From: Cryomorpha sp963741985
GTDB lineage: Bacteria; Bacteroidota; Bacteroidia; Flavobacteriales_D; Cryomorphaceae
Direction of reading: 5' to 3'
Assembly (NCBI GenBank): GCA_963741985.1
Contig: CAVUKD010000002.1
Coordinates: 2,070,454-2,134,453, forward strand
DNA length: 64,000 nt
Shown here: piece by piece, positions 9,790 to 20,303 of the stretch
Position numbering within the stretch: the stretch's first letter is position 1
How the letters are laid out: each line of letters begins with the position of its first letter
Notes under the pieces: model-generated
What the model saw: the letters and a program-made list of their open reading frames with translations, nothing else
Database searches by the model: none
What the model was told of the DNA's origin: nothing
Made by a program: the position numbers and the translations under genes

Positions 9790-11160
9790 TAATGCAAAGC
9801 CGCAATTAGGTCGTGTCGCGTAATAATATGGTACCGCTCCGAATCAATTCGAACCAATACAGCCGATACGTTTTTATTGACCATGCGAATCACATTCTTC
9901 AAATCCTCATCGCTTTCTACGATGGGAAACGGAGCAGCCATCAGCTCTTTTACTTTCAGTTTGTCAACGGTACCGGTTTCAGAAATGGCTTCAAAAATCT
10001 TTCGCTCATCAATTGCTCCCACAAATTTCCCATCCTGAACAACAGGAATCTGTGAGATGTCAAATTTCTTGAGTTTCTCAATCGCGTGCGATACCAATTC
10101 TTCCGTTCCGATGGTAATTAATGGCTTGTCGATGTGCTTGTTCACCAAGTCGAGAGCCGTTTTATTTCGGTCGTTTAGGAATCCGCGGTCGCGCATCCAG
10201 TCGTCGTTGTATACCTTGCCAACATAGCGCGAACCATGATCGTGAAAAAGCACAACCACCACATCATCTGCGGTAAGTTGGTCTTTCATTTGCTCGATTA
10301 CGCCATAAGCCGAACCGGCCGAATACCCCAGAAATAATCCTTCTTTTCGCGCAAGCTCACGCGTGTATACGGCGCCATCGCGATCGGATACTTTCTCAAA
10401 ATGGTCGATAATATCGAAGTTTACATTTTTTGGAAGGATATCTTCGCCAATTCCTTCGGTGATGTACGAGTAGATTTCATTTTCATCAAATTCACCCGTT
10501 TCGTGGTATTTTTTGAAAACCGATCCGTATGTATCCGCTCCCCAAAGTTTGATATTCGGATTCTTTTCTTTCAGGTATTTACCAACTCCTGAAATGGTTC
10601 CACCGGTGCCGACACCGACTACAAAGTGGGTGATTTTACCTTCGGTTTGTTCCCAGATTTCAGGGCCGGTGGTAAGGTAATGCGCTTTCGTATTTCCCGG
10701 ATTATCGTATTGAAACGGGTAGAATGAATTTGGAATTTCTTTGTTCAGTCGCTCGGCTACTGAATAATAAGAATCCGGATGGTCGGGCAGCAACATTGGT
10801 TGGGCATACGTATACTTCCGCACCCATAGCGCGCAGGATATCCATTTTCTCCTTACTCTGTTTGTCGCTCAACGTACAGATGAGTTTGTAGCCTTTCACG
10901 ATACAAGCGAGGGCAAGCCCCATTCCAGTATTTCCGGAAGTACACTCTATAACCGTTCCTCCCGGTTTAAGCTTTCCTTCTGCCTCGGCGTCTTCGATCA
11001 TTTGGAGTGCCATCCGGTCTTTCACGCTGTGTCCGGGATTGAAATATTCCACTTTGGCGTAAATTGTTGCCGGAATGTGTTTGCAAATTTTATTCATCCG
11101 AACCATCGGAGTGTCGCCAATGGTTTCTAATATATTATTGTATGCTTTGCGAAATGCCAT
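9789..11160 (-). CDS. Cystathionine beta-synthase-type PLP enzyme with CBS domains, frameshifted
   Basis: About 456 residues after correction. The N-terminal PLP fold has the Schiff-base lysine in NPGHSVKDRM (Lys47), SGNTGMG binding the substrate carboxylate, and GVGTGGTISGVG binding the PLP phosphate. The C-terminus carries a CBS-domain pair (~340-456: ITIGTEELVSHAIEKLKKFDISQIPVV and VKELMAAPFPIVESDEDLKNVIRM). This is the architecture of cystathionine beta-synthase, which joins serine and homocysteine in transsulfuration; cysteine synthase is the alternative. The frame changes near 10788-10791: VYVCPTNV is followed one base later by PDHPDSYYSVAERLNKEIPNS, so one extra base is present. The TAATG overlap couples it to the BtuF-like gene. 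A TAAATTTG box (11176-11183) is a possible -7 element. Confidence 0.9.
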
Positions 11161-11622
11161 GCTTTAATTTTTTTGCAAATTTACAAGATAATATGGTTTT
11201 TGGGGAGGGGAGGAGTGAGTTGAAATGATGCGCAACTCAAGAGCACAGTCGTTTTGTTTTTCGCGAGCGTTCTAATACCCAGTATTGACAGTATTTAATT
11301 ATTGCATTCTAATCTTGGAACATATATTTGATTGAAGTAATTCTATATAATTTTAGTAAATATTCGATTCCACAGATATACACTAATCGCTTTGTTCGAT
11401 TGGAGTGACTGCGTTTATTTGACATTTATTTCAACAGGCAAAGATTTGTTCAAGTTGAAAAATCTCCTTGCAACTTGAAATTTCCAATTACTCTATGTTG
11501 AAGCCTAATTTCAACGTACATAAGAATAAAACTTTAGAAAAAACTGAGTTAACAATTTTTAGTATTCAAAAAAAATTAATACATTGTCGTCAACTTAGAG
11601 TACACCAACACCATTTATTCTA
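11161..11622. other. AT-rich intergenic region between divergent genes
   Basis: About 460 bases without a supported gene. It contains the possible -7 box of the minus-strand PLP-enzyme gene at 11176-11183. Around 11450-11515 the word TTGAAATTTC/TTTCAACGTAC recurs in both orientations, giving weak inverted symmetry. Nothing else was recognised. Confidence 0.4.
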
Positions 11623-11652
11623 TTGATGTTTCTGTTTTCAAAGGTTAGATTT
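11623..11652 (+). promoter_or_regulatory. Bacteroidota-type promoter, TTG-N19-TAGATTTG
   Basis: TTG at 11623-11625 and TAGATTTG at 11645-11652 are separated by exactly 19 bases, matching the Bacteroidota -33/-7 consensus in full. Transcription would begin at about 11657-11660, right at the first ATG of the next gene (11661). Confidence 0.65.
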
Positions 11653-11660
11653 GATCCGCT

Positions 11661-12767
11661 ATGTTTATCAATGACAATCCATTATCGAAAACCTTTATTT
11701 CTCGTCAGGAAACAATATTTGACTTGGGCGAAAATAAATTCCAATACCCAAACCCAGGATTAATTTCCGTTTTATTAATACTTTTTGTTTTCCAATTCAC
11801 GAGTTTGTTTGGGCAATACCAGAGCACACTCACTCCCGGACGTTCCTGGAAGGTTTCCGGCTTTCATGGTGGTATAAATGAGAGACTCATGGATAGTGTG
11901 TATGTTAATGGTACTGTCCAACTTGACGGGTACGAATATTCCATTATCGCTGACAAAATTCAATATATTGGCGATCACCAAGCAATAGCTGCTATGCGTG
12001 AAGATACGGTGGCAGGTAAAGTGTGGGTACGCTTCTTCAATCAAGATTTTACGCCGTATGCTCCCGACAGTATTTTAAATCATGAATACCTTGTGGCTGA
12101 CTATAGTCTGACTATTGGTGATACGGTGGCTTATACCTACATTGCTGATGTAGCATATAATTTTTATCCGATTGATATTAGCCTCACTGTAGTAGACACT
12201 GGGAATGTATTAGGTAGACACTACGTTGAATTAAACAGTACTTCCAGTTTTGTCACGGGCTCCCTTGCTTATCATGGCTTCACATCGTTTAATGACAATT
12301 ATTCATATTACGCTGTGGATCATTTACCCCTTCGGTTTTATGAAGGAGTTGGTCCTTCCCAAGGACCGCTCGCCCCTTTTGGTGGTTCAAATCAATATCC
12401 CGCAGATTCATATATGACTTGTTCTTATGAAGATGGAATTCAGATATGGAGCGACCCAAATGTTTCAACTTGTGACTTGCCCGATGGTTGGGTTTCCGAT
12501 GAATTGTTATCAAATTCTTCAACCTCAAAAATTGAAATTTATCCAAACCCAAATGATGGGCGTTTCCAAATAAAATTAGAAGACTCATTTATTGGCAAAG
12601 AATTTCTTTTGAACATTCACAGCATAGACGGTAGAATCATAAAATCCCAATCTGGACGCATTCAAAACTCTTTAGTATGTCAAATTCCGAGCCCAGTGGC
12701 AGGAATCTATTTTCTAACTATTACAATAGATAACGAAATGCAAATTATAAAATTCACCATATTCTAA
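11661..12767 (+). CDS. T9SS-secreted protein of unknown function
   Basis: 368 residues from the first ATG. A hydrophobic signal-like segment (GLISVLLILFVFQFTSLFGQ, ~33-52) comes after an unusual 32-residue extension, so the real start is uncertain; no ATG lies closer to the signal segment, and the promoter at 11623-11652 would give an almost leaderless message. The mature part (QYQSTLTPGRSWKVSGFHGG...) has no domain I recognise but resembles the short 'measured surface protein' cargo common in Bacteroidota. The C-terminus is a type A sorting domain: IEIYPNPNDGRFQIKLED, IHSIDGRIIKSQSGR, PVAGIYFLTITIDNEM. It is followed 21 bases later by the next T9SS gene, probably in one operon. Confidence 0.75.
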   Translation: MFINDNPLSKTFISRQETIFDLGENKFQYPNPGLISVLLILFVFQFTSLFGQYQSTLTPGRSWKVSGFHGGINERLMDSVYVNGTVQLDGYEYSIIADKIQYIGDHQAIAAMREDTVAGKVWVRFFNQDFTPYAPDSILNHEYLVADYSLTIGDTVAYTYIADVAYNFYPIDISLTVVDTGNVLGRHYVELNSTSSFVTGSLAYHGFTSFNDNYSYYAVDHLPLRFYEGVGPSQGPLAPFGGSNQYPADSYMTCSYEDGIQIWSDPNVSTCDLPDGWVSDELLSNSSTSKIEIYPNPNDGRFQIKLEDSFIGKEFLLNIHSIDGRIIKSQSGRIQNSLVCQIPSPVAGIYFLTITIDNEMQIIKFTIF

Positions 12768-12788
12768 GCACTAATCAAAATTCATAAC

Positions 12789-15700
12789 ATGAAAAAGCTA
12801 CCAATTCTCCTTATCATTTTTTTATTGTCAAATACCCATCTAATCGGTCAAACGACCGATGTTACGTAAGCAACAAATATTTATGATGTAATCCAAGAAT
12901 ATTATTCCAGTCCAGCTGCAGCTCTACCCGATTCAATAAAAGGGGAAGCGAATGAAGAACTTGAGCGAAGCTTTTTACTCTGGGGGCCGCGATTATATCC
13001 ACATGGTGATTTCAAAATCGCTTCAAATGCAATGCAATCCTACTTTGAAGATTTTACAGACGGATTGAATGGAGCTTGTGAAAATCCGTATGAAAATTTG
13101 GAATGGGACGAACTCGGACCAAATGGATTAGAAGAAAATGTATATGTAAGTAATGGCGTGGGCAGAATTAATAGAATTGTTTTTGACCCTAATTATGATG
13201 GGATAACAAATAAAACCATTTTCGCAAGTGCTGAACACAGTGGATTATGGAAATCAACGGATGACGGATTAAATTGGAATGTTTTGAATACTGATTATCA
13301 GTTGCCCATTACGAGTGTTTCAGATGTTGCAATAGATCATAACAATTCGGATAATATATTTATTTCCACTGGAACAGCTGACTTACTTCTCAACTCAGAA
13401 TTTTCGCCAAATAATGCACTCACCAATCCTATATGGACAGCCGGCATTTATAGATCTAAAGATGGAGGTTCAAATTGGAGTCCCATAAATAACGGGTTAT
13501 TATCATTTTTTACTGATGGCGGAGCAATTAGAAATATTAAAACACATCCTACCTCAGGTAACAAATTATATGCGGCAACTTCTAAGGGCTTTTTCTATAC
13601 TACAAACGCGTTAGTATCCAGCCCGAACTGGACCAATGTAACAAGCGGACTAAATGACGATTCTGAACTAAGGGGGCTTGAATTTAAACCAAACAATCCG
13701 AACGTTTTATATTTAAGTGGAAAGGACATATACAGGTCTACAAATAGTGGACTCGTATGGCAATCACTTACAAATCCAAGCGTATATCCGGGGCTTGACA
13801 TTGACAATTTACCAGATAATTTTGCCGTTGACAGAATAAATATTGCAGTAACTCCAGATAATTCTGAAGCGGTATTTGCATATATTGTAGGTAAGTATGA
13901 TTATTCTTCAGGCGGCGTAATTCACCGATTCCCGCGCGCGTATATTTATAAGTTTACCGGCTCAACATGGCAGCAACTATACATATATACACCGACAGTT
14001 AATTCCTCACAAACATCCGTTAGTGCATTCGAGATTGTAGATTTAAGGATGCTTGGTATTGCCGTATCACCTATTGACGAAGATTTAGTAGTATTTGGAA
14101 ATACGGTAGTTAAAGGCACTGATCCTACAACTGGAAATTTCACAGATATAAGCGGTTATTTCGGTCCGGGAATCCACGCAGATATTCGTGATGTCACGTT
14201 CAGCCCCACGGCAACTTCTCCGAAGCTTTTTGTCGGTACCGACGGGGGAGTTAGTGAAGGTGTAATAAATTATAGTAATCCTCACTCAGTCAATTGGCAT
14301 CTTCGGTGTAATGGGTTGATAACTAGTACACTTTGGACTTTTGATATGTCAGAAAAAGGTGAGGCATATGTGATCGGTCATCAAGATAATGGCACAGGTT
14401 ACCTTGAGCAGGGTGATGATTATTGGAGTATTTTAGGAGGCGGAGATGGCTATTTTACAGCAATCTCTAATTATTTTTTACCGAGAGTTTATTACAATGG
14501 TTTAAGTTCAAAAGGCATGTTTCCTCTATCGGGCTCTGTCAGTTCCATTACACCCAAAAGCTTGGAATATCCAATAACCGATGCATTTATCCCTATAACT
14601 TATACGACATTTCATAACCATTTAGCTGCCAAAGATTATTTTGTGTTTTCAGAAATTTATCAAAAGCTTAAACTAAAGGAAGCTGGCGATGCGTGGGATG
14701 ATATCTGGAAAATAAGTAGTGATGTCGGATACCTTCCCATTTTCAGTAGTTCTCCAAATGGTCCTAATGATCTATGGAGGCATCAATTATCCGAAGTTGC
14801 GGCGAGCCAAGTTGATCCCAATATTGTTTATGTGGCCGTTGGGGGCTTTGATGAAGGTGTGGGACATGATCCTTATGTCAAACCCGCTTTGCTTAAAACA
14901 GAAACGGGATTAGTTGAAGGAACACCCGATCCAAATAATCCGAAATTTTTCGATCTTACGCCAAACCTTCCTAAAATAAGTCCGACGGATGATGTCTCTC
15001 CTTGCATTACAGGACTGGCTGTTGATCCCGAAAACCCGGATAAAGTATGGGTGACATTTACAGGATATTATTCAGATAAAAAAGTCTGGAAATCCACCGA
15101 TGGTGGTCAAACCTGGCAAAATGACGATCCGGAAGGCTCTTTGGCAAATCTCCCCGTCAATAATATTGTTATTCAAGATGGAACCCGCGTTGGAAATTCC
15201 GATAACAGAATTTTTATTGCAACAGATGCCGGGGTTTATTATAAAGAACCCGAAGAAACGTGTTGGGCCAAATATGGTTTAATTCCCAATGTTCGGGTAA
15301 CTGAAATTAAAACCAATACCTGCGAAAACACCATCGTCGCCGCAACTTATGGCCGGGGACTTTGGAAAGCGGATATGCCGGCTATCACCAGCCCTTTAGC
15401 AACGATAAATATCTCTGAGAATACAACATGGGATACCCCTCGTTTTTTTGAAGAAAACCTGAGGATTGAGCCCGGAATTACCTTAACCGTTAAAGACATG
15501 GTTTACATGCCAAGTACAGGAAATATTTTTGTGGAACCCGGGGCTACGCTAATTGTCGATGGTGGTACAATAACCAGTGCCTGCGGGAAATATTGGTACG
15601 GCATCCAAGTTTGGGGAGACTATGATGAAAATCAATATTCCGCCGGTGGCGGTCAATATTATCAGGGCAGGGCAATATTTAAAAATCATGCCGTAGTTGA

Positions 15701-18038
15701 AAATGCTGGGTGTGCATTAATCAATATGAAACCAGATGACTGGAGCAAAGTTGGAGGTATTATTCAAGCGAGTAATACGACATTTAGAAACAATAGAAGA
15801 TCTGTGGCATTTCTTGCCTACCAAAATTTTTATTACGTAAATGGAGTAAAAGAAAACAGGCCGGATAGAAGCTTTTTTAGATATTGTGATTTTATAAATG
15901 ACAACGACCAGTTCATTCCGAATTCAACATATCCGCCATTGCCAATGATTACGATGTATAAGGTAAATGGTATTTCTTATACAGCTTGTAACTTTACCAA
16001 TACAATGACCGCTCAGAATTCCGAACAACGCGGTAAAGCAATTTTCAGTATTGATGCAAATTATAGAATTTTGGGTCAATGTAATGGCGTACCACCAGTT
16101 GGACAGCCTTGTACAGACTATATCCCATCTACATTCACAGGCTTCAATATAGCTGTGCATGCTTCAGAGGCCACTGCGAACTCTGGCCCGCTAATTCGGA
16201 ATTCTAAATTTGATGAAGATATGGTCGGCATCTTTTTTGATCACGCCGATTATGGATCAGCTATCTTTAATGATTTTATTATTGGGGACCATGAATTTGA
16301 TTCACCATCTCCGAGTATTGACGAAGCAAATTATAATACTGGAATTAAGACATTCCAAACGTCATTCTTTACTGTTGAAGAAAATGATTTTGAAAAAGCT
16401 CTAAATCCTTATGCCAATTTTACTCATGGAGTTTTGGTTTCAGAATCGGGAAATGCAAGTAATGAGTTATACTTTAATACCTTAAAAAATTTAACGAGCG
16501 GTTCTATCGCACAAGGTGAAAATGCGAGTAATGATAATGTATATGGGCTCCGCTTTATTTGCAATAAAAATATAAATAACAAACACGATTTTGAGGTAAG
16601 GAAAACCTCATCTGGTCAATATTCATTTATTTCTTCTTTTCAAAGTGGCGATTTTCAATATCATAAGTCAGCCGGGAACACTTTTTCTCCTCCAGATGGG
16701 AATAATACGAATTACGTACATTTTGATATTTTTTCAAATGCACATTACAATTATTTATTTGACAACAATGAACCCACACAAATTCCAAGTCAAGCTGAAG
16801 CTGTTGTGTCAAATGGTAATATAGATTTGGATAATGATGGTTCGCCGAATACGTGTCCTAGCCATTTTGATACAGGTGGTATTATAGATACTCCCGTCAA
16901 AATGGTAAGTTTCTTGGGCGGAAAATCTGAATATTATAATTTACTCTATTCCTATCATCAATTGATTGATGATGGAAATACCGAAGGTCTATTGAATGAT
17001 GTAGCCCTGACATGGCCCGAAGATGCATGGGATTTGCATGATCAACTTATGGCAAAATCACCCTATCTGTCAGAAGCTGTATTGATTTCTGCGGCAGACC
17101 GGAATATTTTACCACAAGGAATGTTATTAGAAATATTGATGGCTAATCCAGACGCATTAAAAAGTGGTTCTGTAATCAAGCATGTTGAATGCTGTATTCC
17201 TAGTCCTTTACCTGCATACATGATCGATATTCTGAAATCAGCTCAGGATGTTAATACCGCTCGAACATTAATAGAAAAGAATTTGAGTTCACTTCATTTG
17301 AACATGACCCGGGATTACAAATATGTAGCAGCTTATTTCTTAAATGATACATTGGGTGTTTCGTCCGATTCAACATTGTCGTGGATTAAAGAAATGAAAA
17401 CCATCGAAGGGCGATATGCTACTTGCACAGAATACTTAAATCGTGAAGATTACCAGTTAGCCAAGAACGAATTAGACTCAATTTCCTATAACAATAAATT
17501 GACCGATGATGAAGAAGACGAGCTTTCTGATATGCGCGATTTCGTTGACTTTATTCAAGATGTAAATGACGATGGACGTAATATTGCACAATTAGATAGT
17601 ACGGAGATTGACTTTCTAATAAGGATGGCGAATATTCCAGAAGGAGGAACGGCTTCAATACGAGCAGAAAATATATTGTGCTTTTTCTACGGTCTTTGCA
17701 AAGAACCGGATGCCGCTCCAAAGTCAAACAATACAAATCCCAAAAAGCCTAAAGTTCCACTTCAGGAACTTTTAAATGCACAAAATATATTAATAACCTC
17801 TCCCAACCCGGCAGATCAATATATCCAACTCGAATTGTCGTTATTGTTTTCCAAAGAAAATTCCTATTTAACAATTTGGGACACTCAAGGCAGAAAAATA
17901 GATTCGAGAAAAATTGGTGGAGTAAATAATTCGGTTTTTGTATTTGATACACGAAAAATGGCTCAGGGAGTATATATAGTTGAAGTAACGCAGGATGGGC
18001 AACAAGTATTGAATGATAAGTTTATTGTCCAACACTAA
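12789..18038 (+). CDS. Giant T9SS-secreted propeller/beta-helix-like protein with in-frame stop
   Basis: An ATG at 12789 starts a signal peptide (MKKLPILLIIFLLSNTHLIGQ). The same frame meets TAA at 12867-12869 and then stays open to 18038, giving about 1,749 codons in all; the next ATG in frame is at 13032. Residues after the stop begin ATNIYDVIQEYY. The first part holds BNR/sortilin-like propeller blades (LWKSTDDGLNWNVLN, YRSKDGGSNWSPINNG, VWKSTDGGQTWQND). A middle part (~860-1330) reads like a parallel beta-helix (FRNNRRSVAF, NTTFRNN, IRNSKFDEDMVGIFFDHA). The C-terminus is a sorting domain (ITSPNPADQYIQLEL, TIWDTQGRKIDSRK, MAQGVYIVEVTQDG). Without its signal peptide the long frame could not be exported, so the stop is either an error or an inactivating mutation. 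Confidence 0.78.
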
Positions 18039-18042
18039 GGTT

Positions 18043-19614
18043 ATGGTACATACTCTTTTTTTATGGTGCTGGCAGAAGTCTCAGTTTATTATCATCCTGA
18101 TTTTGATACCGTTTTATGGTGTCACTCAGTCAAGTACCACTACCTATTATCTAGATCCTGCTTTTTCAACGCACGATTTTGTGCGCGGCGAAAGCCCGGT
18201 AGGGGGAGTGTTCGATGTTGGGGATGGTAGCTTAATTTGTTATGGGGAAATGGAGCCGTCAGCCGTATGGAATACAACTCAGGATCGAGGGTTTGCCCAT
18301 ATTAATGCGGATGGGAGTGAGGCTCCGTGGAATCATGCCGAATTTTCCAGCGTGCAATATTTTTCTGAACACGGCGGCGGCTATATTTGTGTTGCATCTA
18401 CCCAAGGAATTGCTAAACTCACATATAGTGGCGATTACTGGGTAAATGTCCATGGTGTAAACTGGGGTGACTACTTTCACGGTCTTTGGTCAGAGCCTAA
18501 CCCATATAACGTACAAAACGTATGGTCGCTTTATATCCAAGACGATCAAAAAGTACTAATCGGGGGGGGTATCGCTACCGACACGCTCCAACCTTATCAC
18601 TTTAGAATCCTGAGTCGGCTTAATGCCGATGGAAGCCATGATGCGACTTTTCCCGTGATAGAAACGAATTCGCCCAATAACCCATTTATTACCATTACTC
18701 GGATCAATAAAGACAGCCAAGGTCGGTGGTATCTGACCGGAGATTTTCACGGAATAAATGGACATGATTCGAATTATATCGCGCGCTTAAATCCCGACTT
18801 TACGGTAGATACAACTTTTACTTCTCCGTTTCAATATACCGATTTTCCGGCTATAACTCCCCAGGTTGTATTAGTGGATAGCGATGACCGTGTTTGGATA
18901 TCCGGGTATAAAATGGTGGTGGCAGCAACTCCCACTGATTCTTTGTCAGTCGCACGTCTGCTGCCTGACGGAAGTTTTGATGAATCGTTTTATCCCAAAT
19001 ACTTGAAGGCAATGTATCCCGACACATTTGGATACCGACAGGAAGTGATATGGCGGGGCAGGGAAATGGAAAACCACAACTATATGCTCTATGGTACCTT
19101 TACCCATTTCAACGACACCATTCAAAATTGTATTACCGTAGTAGATGACAACGGGTTTATCCAGACCAGTTATTTTCAAGGCTCACGGGTATTAAAAAAC
19201 GATCCTTTTCCAAGCCTGATGAATAGCACACCTGATCGACCCGCCATTCTTGGAGTTACCGAGCTGGATGATGGGAGTTTGATTCTCTGTGGTCTTTTTA
19301 GCGAATACGACGGCGTGCAACATTACAATGTGGTAAAACTCAATAAAGGAACGCTTGGAATGGATAATCTGATTCATGATGATAGGCTTTTGACTTTGAG
19401 TCCCAACCCGGCTTCCGATGTTTTGAACATTCATTTTTCTGGTTCGGGAAGTTCTCAATTGTCGGTATTTAATATGTCGGGAAAGCTTGTGCTAAATCAA
19501 GAAATACAGAATGCAAAAACCCAAATCGATGTTTCTGACTTTCAGGCGGGTATATATATTCTGTGGGTGAAAAATGGAAGGATGCAATCCGTGCAAAAGT
19601 TTGTGGTAGAGTAG
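18043..19614 (+). CDS. T9SS-secreted delta-60 repeat (DUF5122-type) beta-propeller protein
   Basis: The start at 18043 is chosen because it gives a signal peptide (MVHTLFLWCWQKS, a hydrophobic core, then YGVTQS) only 4 bases after the previous stop; an in-frame ATG at 18013 would overlap the upstream gene. The body carries DUF5122 'delta-60' propeller units with the signature LNADGS.DATF: LNADGSHDATFPV, LNPDFTVDTTFTSPF and LLPDGSFDESFYP. The C-terminal domain (LTLSPNPASDVLNIHFSG, VFNMSGKLVLNQEIQ, FQAGIYILWVKNG) is a T9SS sorting signal. Probably displayed on or released from the surface; ligand unknown. It likely shares a transcript with the two T9SS genes before it. Confidence 0.83.
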   Translation: MVHTLFLWCWQKSQFIIILILIPFYGVTQSSTTTYYLDPAFSTHDFVRGESPVGGVFDVGDGSLICYGEMEPSAVWNTTQDRGFAHINADGSEAPWNHAEFSSVQYFSEHGGGYICVASTQGIAKLTYSGDYWVNVHGVNWGDYFHGLWSEPNPYNVQNVWSLYIQDDQKVLIGGGIATDTLQPYHFRILSRLNADGSHDATFPVIETNSPNNPFITITRINKDSQGRWYLTGDFHGINGHDSNYIARLNPDFTVDTTFTSPFQYTDFPAITPQVVLVDSDDRVWISGYKMVVAATPTDSLSVARLLPDGSFDESFYPKYLKAMYPDTFGYRQEVIWRGREMENHNYMLYGTFTHFNDTIQNCITVVDDNGFIQTSYFQGSRVLKNDPFPSLMNSTPDRPAILGVTELDDGSLILCGLFSEYDGVQHYNVVKLNKGTLGMDNLIHDDRLLTLSPNPASDVLNIHFSGSGSSQLSVFNMSGKLVLNQEIQNAKTQIDVSDFQAGIYILWVKNGRMQSVQKFVVE

Positions 19615-19632
19615 CATATAATCTGCTCTTTT

Positions 19633-19854
19633 TTGAAAAAGAAAACTTGGTTGTTTTATTCAAACGAATATTTGCCGAAACACGTAGACGTGAGAAATGC
19701 GGATGGTGAAGCAAAGTTTGAAATAGAAGAAGAAATTATTTTAATCCAAAATTTTGGGTTAAAACCTAAAGATTTGAAATTGGCGGAAGCCATTATTTAT
19801 GAAAATCATGAACTCTTAATTTTACGTTGGGATGAATACTTTAATAAAAAATAG
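19633..19854 (+). CDS. DUF4160-like small protein
   Basis: 73 residues, starting 18 bases after the propeller gene. The pattern HVDVRNADGEAKFEIEEE, a glycine-containing turn, then LKLAEAIIYENHELLILRWDEYF fits DUF4160 proteins, which are usually encoded just before a DUF2442 gene and are often suspected to form toxin-antitoxin-like pairs. Here the next frame (19832-20065) is indeed DUF2442-like and overlaps by 23 bases. The N-terminus (MKKKTWLFYSNEYLPK) is shorter and less typical than the usual MPTIS-type start. The toxin-antitoxin role is an inference from the pairing only. Confidence 0.6.
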   Translation: MKKKTWLFYSNEYLPKHVDVRNADGEAKFEIEEEIILIQNFGLKPKDLKLAEAIIYENHELLILRWDEYFNKK

Positions 19855-20065
19855 ACAACTCCCTTTGGTCAATCTTCGTAATGGGTTGATGCAAATAACA
19901 ATGCCCGATGGAAGGTAAATTGAGGTAGAAGTAAATAGTTTCGAAAGGCTTAAAAATGCCACGAACAAGCAGTTAAAGAACCTCGAACTATCACCTTTTG
20001 GAATCCATTGGGACGACTTGGATGTGGATTTAAGCTTTGAAGGATTTTTCTGTTCCACGGAATAA
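19832..20065 (+). pseudogene. DUF2442 gene interrupted by an in-frame TAA
   Basis: Reading from the ATG at 19832 gives MNTLIKNRQLP...QITMPDGR, then TAA at 19916-19918, then IEVEVNSFERLKNATNKQL and GIHWDDLDVDLSFEGFF to the stop at 20063-20065. DGR.IEV, F.RL..AT, and GIHWDDLD.DLS.EG are the diagnostic DUF2442 blocks, so the stop replaces one internal codon (often lysine in this position). The start overlaps the DUF4160 gene by 23 bases, as expected for a coupled pair. Either a sequencing substitution or a true inactivating mutation. The MITE-like element at 20066 begins immediately after the stop codon. Confidence 0.75.
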
Positions 20066-20214
20066 TTAGTGTCAGTCAATACACTCTAGTGGCTGGATTA
20101 TAGAATTCAAGATTGAGGTATGTGATATTTTGAAAACCAAGGAGTTCACTTGTGTGAATGACTGTTTTCAAATCGAACATTACGAAGATATAGGACTATA
20201 TGGACAGACACTAA
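20066..20214 (-). repeat. MITE-like element, copy 2 (relative of 35686-35833)
   Basis: The ends TTAGTGTCAGTC and (inverted) TTAGTGTCTGTC make imperfect terminal inverted repeats. The sequence aligns along its whole length, in opposite orientation, with 35686-35833. In its centre TTTGAAAAC (20129-20137) pairs with GTTTTCAAA (20164-20172), enclosing CAAGGAG, an inner hairpin TTCAC-TTGT-GTGAA (20145-20158) and TGACT. No coding capacity was seen. Confidence 0.65.
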
Positions 20215-20303
20215 TTAAGAATGTCAATAACACTTTACAATTGATTTTTCTCGGCAAATTTCGCTTGATTCGATATTTGATTTAAAATTTTGAAATATGA
20301 ATG

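Noticed and set aside
20129..20172. A kink-turn in the conserved internal loop of the MITE-like hairpin.
   Set aside because: GA/GA steps can be placed, but the required C-stem pairing is missing in both copies.
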